A stretch of 64,000 nt of DNA, from the NCBI RefSeq assembly GCF_029051645.1, contig NZ_JAACFS010000021.1, positions 1 to 64,000 of the forward strand, given 5' to 3'. Source of the stretch: Bradyrhizobium sp. CSA112 (GTDB taxonomy: Bacteria > Pseudomonadota > Alphaproteobacteria > Rhizobiales > Xanthobacteraceae). A model generated the notes under the pieces. The model had not been told where the DNA came from and ran no database searches. It was given only the letters and a program-made list of their open reading frames with translations. Both the position numbers and the translations under genes were made by a program. Positions 29,207-36,656 of this stretch are shown in pieces; within the stretch, counting starts at the first letter, position 1, and each line of letters begins with the position of its first letter.

Positions 29207-29994
29207 GCATGGCCCCCACATTGCTGTCAGTCGAAGCCTTAAGCAAATCCTATGGCGGCGTGCATGCCGTGCGCAGCGTGTCGTTTGAGCTCCGGGCCGG
29301 CGAAATCCTGGCGTTGATCGGGCCCAACGGAGCCGGGAAAAGCACCTGCTTCGACATGCTCAACGGCCAGAACATCCCGGACAGCGGCCGGATTACTCTG
29401 CTCGGGGAGGATACGGTGGGGCGGAAGCCGCGCGCGATCTGGCGGCTCGGCGTCGGGCGCACGTTCCAGATCACCGCGACGTTCCCGACCATGACGGTGC
29501 GCGAGAACGTGCAGGTTGCACTGGTGTCCTATGGTAGGCAGTTGTTCAATCTCTGGGGCTCGACCGCGCAGTTTGCGCGCGACGAGGCGGGACGGCTGCT
29601 CGATCTCGTCGGTATGGGCGCCTATGCCGGGCGGCCCTGCGGCGAGTTGGCTTACGGCGACCTCAAGCGGCTCGAGCTTGCGATCGCGCTCGCCAACCAG
29701 CCCAAACTGTTACTGATGGACGAGCCGACCGCCGGCATGGCGCCGCGCGAGCGGATCGAGCTGATGCGGCTGACCGCGCGCATCGCCCGCGAGCAGTCGA
29801 TCGGCGTGCTCTTCACCGAGCACGACATGGATGTGGTGTTCGAACATGCCGATCGCATCCTCGTGCTCAACCGCGGCAGCCTGATCGCCGAAGGCTCGCC
29901 CGAGGAAGTCCGCGGCAACCCGCAGGTACGTGCGATCTATCTCGGCGAGGGCCTGGTCTACGACGCGCGGCATCGCGAGGGAGCCGGCGCATGA
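29203..29994 (+). CDS. ABC transporter ATP-binding protein (LivG-like)
   Basis: A 263-residue ATPase for the importer. Walker A is GPNGAGKST; the signature region is atypical for LivG (CGELAYGDLKRLELA, with AYGD in place of SGGQ); Walker B is LLLMDEPTAGMAP and the switch His lies in FTEHDMDVVFEHADRI. The FTEHDM and DRILVLNRG sequences are characteristic of LivG relatives. It overlaps the permease and the next ATPase by four bases each, so the three are translated together. Confidence 0.88.
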   Translation: MSMAPTLLSVEALSKSYGGVHAVRSVSFELRAGEILALIGPNGAGKSTCFDMLNGQNIPDSGRITLLGEDTVGRKPRAIWRLGVGRTFQITATFPTMTVRENVQVALVSYGRQLFNLWGSTAQFARDEAGRLLDLVGMGAYAGRPCGELAYGDLKRLELAIALANQPKLLLMDEPTAGMAPRERIELMRLTARIAREQSIGVLFTEHDMDVVFEHADRILVLNRGSLIAEGSPEEVRGNPQVRAIYLGEGLVYDARHREGAGA

Positions 29995-30695
29995 AGCTGC
30001 AGGTCGCCGATCTCAACAGCTTTTACGGCCCGGCGCATATCCTGTTCGATATTGCGCTCGAAGTCGGCGAGGGCGAAGTGGTGGCGCTGCTCGGCCGCAA
30101 CGGCGCCGGCAAGTCGACGACTTTCCGTTCCATCGTCGGCCTGGTCGAGAACAGGTCCGGGCGCATCGTGTTCGAGGGCAGGGACGTGTCGGCCCAGCCG
30201 ACGCATGCGATCGTGCGCGGCGGGCTCGGCTACGTGCCGGAGGAGCGACGCATCTTCACGGACCTGACAGTCGATGAAAACCTCGAAGTCGGCCGCCAGC
30301 CCAAGCGGCCGAACGCACCGTACTGGACCCGCGAAAAGCTCTTCACGCTGTTTCCCAATCTCGGCGAAATGCGCAACCGCCCCGGCGGGCGAATGAGCGG
30401 CGGCGAACAACAGATGTTGACCATCGCGCGGACGCTGATGGGTAACCCGTCGCTGGTGCTGCTCGACGAGCCCTCGGAAGGACTGTCGCCGAAGATCGTC
30501 GAGCAGATGGTCGAAGCTATCCTTGCGATGAAGAGAGAAGGCGTCAGTATCGTGGTATCCGAGCAGAACCTGCATTTCGCACGGCTGATTTCGGACCGCG
30601 CCTACATCATCGAGCGTGGCAAGATCTGCTTCGGCGGCACGATGGCCGAACTCGACGCGCGGCCGGACATCCGGGATGCGCATCTGTCACTGTGA
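29991..30695 (+). CDS. ABC transporter ATP-binding protein (LivF-like)
   Basis: The second ATPase, 234 residues. It has GRNGAGKST (Walker A), GYVPEERRIF, MSGGEQQMLTIARTL (signature), LVLLDEPSEGLSP (Walker B) and VVSEQNLHFA in the switch region. YVPEERRIF and the SEQN form are typical of LivF. It completes the importer begun by the binding protein at 25852. Confidence 0.9.
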   Translation: MKLQVADLNSFYGPAHILFDIALEVGEGEVVALLGRNGAGKSTTFRSIVGLVENRSGRIVFEGRDVSAQPTHAIVRGGLGYVPEERRIFTDLTVDENLEVGRQPKRPNAPYWTREKLFTLFPNLGEMRNRPGGRMSGGEQQMLTIARTLMGNPSLVLLDEPSEGLSPKIVEQMVEAILAMKREGVSIVVSEQNLHFARLISDRAYIIERGKICFGGTMAELDARPDIRDAHLSL

Positions 30696-30724
30696 TCGGC
30701 AAAGGGGAAGGGCGGGGAGCGCAG

Positions 30725-31180
30725 ATGGGAAGGAGTGTTTCGCCGAAACGAAGCGTCAAGCCGGCGCGGCCGTCCTACATCCTCGACGAGCAGATCGGCT
30801 TCATCCTGCGCCAAGTCTGGCAGCGCCATGCCACCATCTTCGCCCGCGAGATTGGCATCAACCTGACGCCGACGCAATGGGCTGCGCTCGCCAAACTGAC
30901 CGAGACCGGGCCGTGCTCGCAAAACCTGCTCGGACGGCTGACGGCGATGGATGTCGCGACCATCAAGGGTGTGATCGACCGCCTCACGGCGCGTGGCCTG
31001 ACAGAGACGAGCCCGGACCCTGAGGACGGCCGCCGCCTGCTGGTGAGCCTGACCCGCGCCGGCCAGCAACTGGCGGAGAAGGCCGCGCCGAACGCGCTCG
31101 CGATCACGCGGGAGACGCTGGCGCCGCTGGATGCGAAGGAGCGCGAGACGCTGATCGCGTTACTCGACAAGTTGCGCTGA
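30725..31180 (+). CDS. MarR family transcriptional regulator (candidate nicotinate regulator)
   Basis: A DNA-binding dimer of about 151 residues. The winged HTH runs from about 45 to 105 (LTPTQWAALAKLTETGPCSQNLLGRLTAMDVATIKGVIDRL and the wing DPEDGRRLLVSLTRAG). GGGGAG precedes ATG 30725; a GTG at 30692 overlaps the livF stop and is a second option. It is last in the operon hnr-UPF0280-AA_synth-importer. The MarR protein NicR represses nicotinate genes in Pseudomonas putida, so this one is the natural candidate to bind the four palindromes at 22643, 22795, 39744 and 39758. That binding is inferred. Confidence 0.87.
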   Translation: MGRSVSPKRSVKPARPSYILDEQIGFILRQVWQRHATIFAREIGINLTPTQWAALAKLTETGPCSQNLLGRLTAMDVATIKGVIDRLTARGLTETSPDPEDGRRLLVSLTRAGQQLAEKAAPNALAITRETLAPLDAKERETLIALLDKLR

Positions 31181-31201
31181 ATGCCGGCCGCGGCTTCCGC
31201 G

Positions 31202-31867
31202 TCAGCTCAGGTTGAATGCCAGTGCGACCGCGCCGACCAGGATGAGGCTGACGGCCCAGGTCGTGTCCAGGTTGAACCAGCTTTGCGATATGAATTTGAG
31301 GCCGAGATAGCGGTAGGCGAGCCACGCGCAACATCCACCGGCGGCGACCATCGCGGCGGCATGGATGGTAGCGACCAGCACGGCCATGCTGAGATTGGCG
31401 TTGATGAGCGTGCCGGCGGCAGCATGGCCGCTGTCGAGATCGGCTTCCTGGCAGAGCCCGAGATAGATCGGCACCAGCATCAGTGCGGCGCCGTGGGCAA
31501 GCGCCACGGCGAACGACCAAAGCCCCAGTTGCGCCGGTGATATCCGCGCCAGCACTCTCGGATGGCGCCTGTTGGCAAGCCGGAACAAACCGAAGGCGAT
31601 GACGAGGAGGCTGGCGCCAATCTGTATCGTGCGCTGCCATTCGACGACGGCAACGAGCAGCGCGAAGGGCAAGATCACGAGAAGCATCGCGAGCAGATGG
31701 CCGGCCGTGAGCGGCCAGAGCGCGGCCACCAGCGCCCTCGGGCTCCTTTCCATCAATCCAGCCGAAACGGCGAGCGGCCACCCCATGCCCGGGTTGACGC
31801 CGTGGTAGAGGCCGCTCGCGATGACAGCCAGCCAGAGCCAGGCCGGTGTCCAGTCGGCTGCGCTCAA
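31202..31867 (-). CDS. Multi-pass membrane protein of unknown function
   Basis: A 221-residue, very hydrophobic protein with about six membrane segments. Polar features near the start are YHGVNPGMGWP and, later, LTAGHLLAM and LAHGAALM, with His and Asn inside or next to helices, which may bind metal or protons. Its start codon is TTG 31867, two bases after the stop of the SBP56 gene, so translation is probably coupled. I do not recognise a characterised family. Coupling to SBP56 suggests a role in transport or maturation for that enzyme, possibly involving copper. Confidence 0.65.
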   Translation of the reverse strand: MSAADWTPAWLWLAVIASGLYHGVNPGMGWPLAVSAGLMERSPRALVAALWPLTAGHLLAMLLVILPFALLVAVVEWQRTIQIGASLLVIAFGLFRLANRRHPRVLARISPAQLGLWSFAVALAHGAALMLVPIYLGLCQEADLDSGHAAAGTLINANLSMAVLVATIHAAAMVAAGGCCAWLAYRYLGLKFISQSWFNLDTTWAVSLILVGAVALAFNLS

Positions 31868-31869
31868 AT

Positions 31870-33270
31870 TCAGACCGACGGATAGCAGAACGAATCCGTC
31901 GAACAGTCACCGCCGTCGAGCCGGACTTGGTGCGCGCGGTATCCGTCGGGGAAGTTGACCCAGTAGTCTCTTGCCAGCTCGAGGCCACCGTCCGGCTTCG
32001 TATTGGCCATCACCATGGCGCCCGGGACGCCGTCGGGATAGAACTGATCGTCCCACGTCGAGTAGAGCGAGTTGGTCCAGTACACCCGCTTGCCGTCGCG
32101 GCTGATCTCGACCATCTGCGGACCGCCTGCAAAGGCCTTGCCGTTAGGGTGCGGGGTATGGCGTGCGATGCCGCCGATGCGCACCGAGCCGGCAAGCTTC
32201 GGCCTTCGCGGTTCGCTGACATTGTATTGACGCATCTCGCCGGTACCCCAGCAGGCGACGTAGAGGAATTTGTCATCCATCGACAGGTCGATGTCCGTCA
32301 CCAGCGGCGGCACTGCGCCAAAGCCCTGCAGCAGCGGCGGCAATTGCTCCTTCGGCGCCGCCTCGGGCGAGATCGTCGCCGTCTTCTCGACGTGAAACTT
32401 GCCGCCCTCGCGCCACCAGGTCCAGATCGAGCCTTCGAGATTTGTGGTGTCGACCACGGTGCCCAGAAAGCCGTACTCGCGAACCGGATCGTGCGCGGGA
32501 CGCACTTCCAGCCCCATCTGATGATTGGCCCCGAGATCAATCGTCTGCACGTTTCGCCGGGCCCGCAGATCCCAGAAGTGAATATGGTGACCGTACTTGT
32601 TCGAGAGCAGATCCTCCGGCACGATTCCGTTTTCGAACTGCGGCGGCAACCCCCACTCGCTCGTCACCATGTAGTCGCGTGGCAGGTTCCACCAGAAATC
32701 ATAGTGCATTGTCTGGGGGCCGCGATCGATCTCCCACCGTCCGAGCACCTCGAAGGTTTCGCAATCCATGATGAAGACGCCGGGCGGTCCGTCGGTGCCA
32801 TCCTTGCCGCCGCCGCCGAGCGTAGAGACGTAGATGCCTTCCGGCCCGCAATGAACGGTGTGGGGCCGCGAGTATCCGGTCTTCCTGAAGATTTCCTCCG
32901 GCTCGATGATCTTGTGTATCGCCGCCTTGGTGGGATCGGGCTTGGTATCGACGATGTAGATGCGGGATGACCGCATGCCGGGAATGATCAGATAGCGGCG
33001 CTCGAGGAAGGCATGTCCGGTGAGCGGCGATAGCGCCGACGAGCAGGCGTTCCAGCCGAAATGGTGAAACTCGTCGCCCTTGTTCGGCATCGTCACCGTG
33101 TGAACGATCTGACTGTAGGTCTGGGAATTCGGATTGACGTCGATCACCGCCAGCGCATCCGGCTTTGAGGCGTCCGGGCTGAGCAGTACGGTATAGGCGA
33201 AGCTCTCCGGCGGAGCTTCCATGGCAAGCTTTGGCGAAGCGTGAAACGTGGGATCGGGCCGAATGTTCAT
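31870..33270 (-). CDS. Selenium-binding protein SBP56 family, probable methanethiol oxidase
   Basis: A 466-residue protein of the SBP56 family. Bacterial members (MtoX) are copper-dependent methanethiol oxidases giving formaldehyde, hydrogen peroxide and sulfide. The conserved Cys is Cys76 in HHFGWNACSS, matching the reactive Cys segment of human SELENBP1. Other family stretches are IIPGMRSSRIYIVD, SRPHTVHCGPEGIY, LSMDDKFLYVACWGTG and GGPQMVEISRDGKRVYWTNSLYS. GGGAGG precedes ATG 33270. No Sec or Tat signal is seen, whereas characterised MtoX is periplasmic, so the site of action is uncertain. The MauG and SCO genes that often accompany mtoX are absent. Confidence 0.82.
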   Translation of the reverse strand: MNIRPDPTFHASPKLAMEAPPESFAYTVLLSPDASKPDALAVIDVNPNSQTYSQIVHTVTMPNKGDEFHHFGWNACSSALSPLTGHAFLERRYLIIPGMRSSRIYIVDTKPDPTKAAIHKIIEPEEIFRKTGYSRPHTVHCGPEGIYVSTLGGGGKDGTDGPPGVFIMDCETFEVLGRWEIDRGPQTMHYDFWWNLPRDYMVTSEWGLPPQFENGIVPEDLLSNKYGHHIHFWDLRARRNVQTIDLGANHQMGLEVRPAHDPVREYGFLGTVVDTTNLEGSIWTWWREGGKFHVEKTATISPEAAPKEQLPPLLQGFGAVPPLVTDIDLSMDDKFLYVACWGTGEMRQYNVSEPRRPKLAGSVRIGGIARHTPHPNGKAFAGGPQMVEISRDGKRVYWTNSLYSTWDDQFYPDGVPGAMVMANTKPDGGLELARDYWVNFPDGYRAHQVRLDGGDCSTDSFCYPSV

Positions 33271-33676
33271 CGTACTGCCTCCCTGTTTGCCTCGATGTAC
33301 AGCGACACGGCTCAGCGGCATGCAGCAGCAAGACATCACCCGGCGCGTTGAGTTCCTCTTGCGAGCGCCGCCGGCCGGGGTTTGCCGACCGACCATACAC
33401 CGCAATACGGCGGGCGAAAATAACGATGGTGCTACTGATCCGCTGCGCGACGCAAAGGGCGCGGAAGCCTGCTGATGATTGCGCTTGCCGGTTTGGGCGG
33501 CGTCGCGAACGCGTCAACGCAGGTTCGATCATCGCCATTCGCTCGCGACCATTTGCAGGGAGAGGCGCCCTGCGTCCTATGCACGCTTTCTCCGTGCAAT
33601 CGATCGAGCGTTGGCTTGGCCAGATTGGCGGGGCTCCGTGAAACCATTGTTACCGTTGACGTCACGTCAAACTATT
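33271..33676. other. Gene-free gap between SBP56 and TetR genes
   Basis: About 400 bases between divergent genes. The open frames here lack ribosome sites and family likeness and look random. It must hold both promoters; only the TetR operator at its right edge is clear. Confidence 0.5.
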
Positions 33677-33693
33677 TGATAACATTGTTATCA
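33677..33693. promoter_or_regulatory. 17-bp palindromic operator overlapping the tetR start codon
   Basis: The sequence tgataacattgttatca has perfect eight-base arms around a single central base, and its last base is the A of the ATG at 33693. A bound repressor would block transcription or translation of its own gene, a common arrangement for TetR autoregulation. Confidence 0.7.
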
Positions 33694-34355
33694 TGAGCAA
33701 GCCCGCAATCTCTGCAAAGGACTGGTCGGACGTCGTGAAGGGGGCGAAGCGCGAGCTTCTCCTGCGCGCGGCGCGCGATGAATTCGCCGAGCAGGGGCTC
33801 GAAGGCGCGACCATGCGTGGCATCGCGGTTCGCGCCGGCTGCACGACCGGCGCGATCTATCCGCTGTTCGACAGCAAGGAAGCGATCTATGCCGAGCTGC
33901 TGAAACAGTCGTTGACGGCGCTCGATGCCTATGTCGCGGAGGCCGTGGCTGCCGCACGGACGCCGGAGGCGCAGGTCGAAGCGGCCTGTGGAGCCTTCCT
34001 GAATTACTATCTCGATCACCGCTTTGAGATAAATCTGGGCCTCTACGCTTTTCGCGGCTTCAAGCGGCTGGGCGTAGGCAAGCCGTCGGATGAGGAACTC
34101 AACCAGGCGCTATGGAAGGTGCTTGAACGCATCGCGCTGCCGCTGACCGAGGTGCGGGGCCTCAAGCCGGCCGAGGTTCGTCCCTGGGTCGCACTGCTGA
34201 CCAGCCAGATGATCGGCGCTCTCGTGCTGCAGATTGCGGGCCGTCTGGATTTTCTGGAAACCGGCGCACAGACGCTGCTTCGCATGATGCTGGCGCAATG
34301 CCTTGCCCCGACGAGGGCGAAGAACATGAAGGCCGCACGCAAATCAAGACAGTAA
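33693..34355 (+). CDS. TetR family transcriptional regulator
   Basis: A 220-residue repressor. The N-terminal HTH (about 18-62) reads AARDEFAEQGLEGATMRGIAVRAGCTTGAIYPLFDSKEAIYAELL, typical of the family; the rest is the ligand-binding helical domain. It precedes two crotonase genes by 13 bases, so it probably controls their expression in response to an acyl-CoA or the free acid. Its own start codon overlaps a perfect palindrome. Confidence 0.88.
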   Translation: MSKPAISAKDWSDVVKGAKRELLLRAARDEFAEQGLEGATMRGIAVRAGCTTGAIYPLFDSKEAIYAELLKQSLTALDAYVAEAVAAARTPEAQVEAACGAFLNYYLDHRFEINLGLYAFRGFKRLGVGKPSDEELNQALWKVLERIALPLTEVRGLKPAEVRPWVALLTSQMIGALVLQIAGRLDFLETGAQTLLRMMLAQCLAPTRAKNMKAARKSRQ

Positions 34356-34368
34356 GGGAGTAGGCGCA

Positions 34369-35181
34369 ATGGTTCGGATCGAAAAGCAGGGCGCGGTATG
34401 GACTGTCATTCACAGCCGGTTTGCGGAAGCCCGCAACGCGATGGACCCCGACAGCGCGGAAGCAATCGTGGCGGCCTTCAAGGAATTCGATGCGGATGAT
34501 TCCGCTAGCGTCGCCGTGCTTTGGGGCGAGGGCGGCGCGTTCTGTGCCGGCTGGGACCTTAAATTCGCCAGCACGCTCAGTGATCGCGACGCCTTCCAGC
34601 GTCATGTCGTCGATGGCCTGGCGTTCCCCACCGGTGCAAACCCCGCGCCGCGCGGCCCGCTCGGACCGACGCGACTGGAATTGTCGAAGCCGGTAATTGC
34701 CGCGGTAGAAGGACCGGCAGTGGCCGGCGGCATGGAGCTTGCGCTGTGGTGCGATATCCGCGTGATGGCCGAGAGCGCCTATTTTGGTGTCTAATTCCGG
34801 CGCTGGGGAATCCCGCTGTTGGATGGCGGCAGCGTTCGTCTGGCCCGTCTGGTCGGGCAGGGACAGGCGATGGAAATCATCCTCACGGGCCGCAAGGTTC
34901 CGGCGGACGAAGCGCTGCGCATCGGCATGTGCGAACAGGTGGTCGAGACCGGTGGCGCGCGTGCCGCGGCCGAGACAATGGCGCGGGAGATCGCGCGGTT
35001 TCCGCAAGCGGCCGTGCGGGCCGATCGCCGCTCGGTGGTGGAAACCTACGGTCTGCCGGTCCGTGAAGCGTTGCGGCAGGAGTGGACCAACGGCGTTGAA
35101 GCCATCTTCAAGGAAGGCGTCAGCGGCGCCGCGCGCTTTGCCGCCGGCAAGGGCCGCCACGGCGATTATGCCAAGATCTGA
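34369..35181 (+). pseudogene. Enoyl-CoA hydratase/isomerase (crotonase), interrupted by an in-frame stop
   Basis: Bases 34369-35181 encode one crotonase of about 270 residues in a single frame, but TAA at 34792-34794 cuts it after ESAYFGV. The downstream part resumes in the same frame with FRRWGIPLLDGGSVRLARL, exactly the sequence expected after that point in the family. The oxyanion-hole segments GAFCAGWDLKF and EGPAVAGGMELALWCDIR are intact in the first part. A family member would normally have Tyr or Phe where the stop is, so one base change from TAT or TAC explains it. The fragment alone would lack the C-terminal helices. A sequencing error or readthrough cannot be excluded. Confidence 0.85.
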
Positions 35182-35205
35182 ATTCCTCTATCCAGGGAGG
35201 CTCTC

Positions 35206-36063
35206 ATGGCCAAAGTCCTTTATGAACGCGACGGTCGCATCGCGCGCATCACGCTGAACCGGCCAGAAGTCATGAATGCGATCGACGACGAGTTGCCGGG
35301 CGCGCTTGCGGAGGCGGTGGCGCGCGCCGATAACGATCCGGGGGCGCATGTCATTGTGCTGGCGGGCGCCGGCCGCGCCTTCTGCGCCGGATACGACCTG
35401 ACTGCCTACGCCTCCGGCGACAGGGCCAACCGCTACACCCAGGAGATGCCGTGGGATCCGATGAAGGATTACGCGGCCATGTCCGACAACACCAACAAGT
35501 TCATGAGCCTGTTTCGCTCGAAACGTCCCGTGATCTGCAAGGTGCAGGGTTTTGCAGTCGCCGGCGGCTCCGACATTGCGTTGTGCTCGGACATGATCGT
35601 CATGGCGGAAGATGCGCGCATCGGCTATCCGCCGGTTCGGGTCTGGGGTTGTCCGACCACGGCGATGTGGGTCTATCGGCTCGGCGCCGAAAAAGCCAAG
35701 CGCATGCTGTTCACCGGCGACAAGATCACCGGCGTTGAAGCGGCGGCGCTCGGCCTCGTGCTGAAAGCCGTTCCGGCCGACAGGCTGGATGAGGAGGTCG
35801 ACGCGCTTGCACACCGCATCGCCACCGTACCGCAGAACCAGCTCATGATGCAGAAGCTGATGGTCAACCAGGCGCTCTACAATATGGGCCTGATGGGCAC
35901 GCAGATGATCGCAACCGTGTTCGACGGTATCACCCGGCATTCTCCCGAGGGGCTGAACTTCAAGCGGCGGTCGGAGGAGATGGGGTGGAAACACGCCGTC
36001 GACGAACGCGACCAGGGTACCTTCGACTGGACGACCAACCAGCCGATCACGCAAAACAGGTAA
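35206..36063 (+). CDS. Enoyl-CoA hydratase/isomerase (crotonase) family protein
   Basis: An intact crotonase of 285 residues, probably cytoplasmic, acting on an acyl-CoA thioester. The oxyanion-hole segments are AGAGRAFCAGYDLTAYA and KVQGFAVAGGSDIALCSDMIVMAEDARIGYPP. The usual hydratase catalytic Glu pair is not clearly present, so a hydratase, isomerase or other crotonase reaction cannot be told apart. It follows the interrupted crotonase by 24 bases under the same TetR control and may substitute for it only if the activities overlap. Confidence 0.85.
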   Translation: MAKVLYERDGRIARITLNRPEVMNAIDDELPGALAEAVARADNDPGAHVIVLAGAGRAFCAGYDLTAYASGDRANRYTQEMPWDPMKDYAAMSDNTNKFMSLFRSKRPVICKVQGFAVAGGSDIALCSDMIVMAEDARIGYPPVRVWGCPTTAMWVYRLGAEKAKRMLFTGDKITGVEAAALGLVLKAVPADRLDEEVDALAHRIATVPQNQLMMQKLMVNQALYNMGLMGTQMIATVFDGITRHSPEGLNFKRRSEEMGWKHAVDERDQGTFDWTTNQPITQNR

Positions 36064-36106
36064 TTCGAAGCGCAAGGATTCAGGGCAGGTGGAGAAGAGT
36101 TTCGCT

Positions 36107-36532
36107 CTATTTGACCGTGATGGTAATTTTCTGCGAGACCACCGGAGGAACGTGCGGGAAGTGTTCGGCATCGCCGAGCACGAGCTGAAGCGTGTGCTTG
36201 CCGGGTGGAAGTTCGATCCGGGCTTCGGTCTGACCCGCCCCAAAATGAAGATGTGACTTGTCTTGCGGGATCGGTTCGTTCGGATTGAGCGGGTCGTTCA
36301 CATTGATCAGAAGGTGATGATGGCCGCTGTTTGGATAATTATCGCCGGCGTGCGTTACGCCCATGTTGCGCAGACCAAAGCGGCACCAGAATGCGCCTTT
36401 GATGGTGGCGCCGTTCTGCGGCCACACGAAATAAAGAAGCGCATCCTTCGCAGCGGGCTTTCCTTGAGCGCACGCGGCGAACGGCAGGCAAGTGAGCGCT
36501 GCAGACAGAGCGATCCACTGCATAAACTTCAT
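36107..36532 (-). CDS. DUF4399 domain protein, exported
   Basis: A 141-residue protein with a signal peptide (MKFMQWIALSAALTCLPFAACAQ). The mature part has the DUF4399 motifs FGLRNMGVTHAG, NSGHHHLLIN and HLHFGAGQTEARIELPPGKHTLQLVLGD. The clustered His residues suggest metal binding in the periplasm. The family's function is not established. It stands alone between repeats. Confidence 0.82.
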   Translation of the reverse strand: MKFMQWIALSAALTCLPFAACAQGKPAAKDALLYFVWPQNGATIKGAFWCRFGLRNMGVTHAGDNYPNSGHHHLLINVNDPLNPNEPIPQDKSHLHFGAGQTEARIELPPGKHTLQLVLGDAEHFPHVPPVVSQKITITVK

Positions 36533-36551
36533 GACTGTCTCTCAACGCTTC

Positions 36552-36656
36552 CTAGAACATGATCCGGAAAAGTGGTGCCGGTTTTCTGAAAAGATCATGC
36601 TCGAATAAAGAGATAGAGCGGGACGACTTTTCGAAGGAAAGTTATCCCGCTCTAGG
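36552..36656. repeat. Rhizobiales-type palindromic repeat pair
   Basis: Part one pairs agaacatgatccggaaaag with cttttcagaaaa-type sequence through gatcatgctc; part two has arms agagcggga and tcccgctct around a 21-base loop. This motif is common in Rhizobiales genomes. It overlaps the stop codon of the cyclase gene and may end that transcript. Confidence 0.75.

Noticed and set aside
33432-33665. Small minus-strand gene in the SBP56-TetR gap
   Set aside because: No ribosome-binding site, no recognisable domain and atypical composition for a coding frame here.
34369-34794. Complete short crotonase of 141 residues
   Set aside because: The family sequence continues in the same frame after the stop, so this is a broken longer gene.
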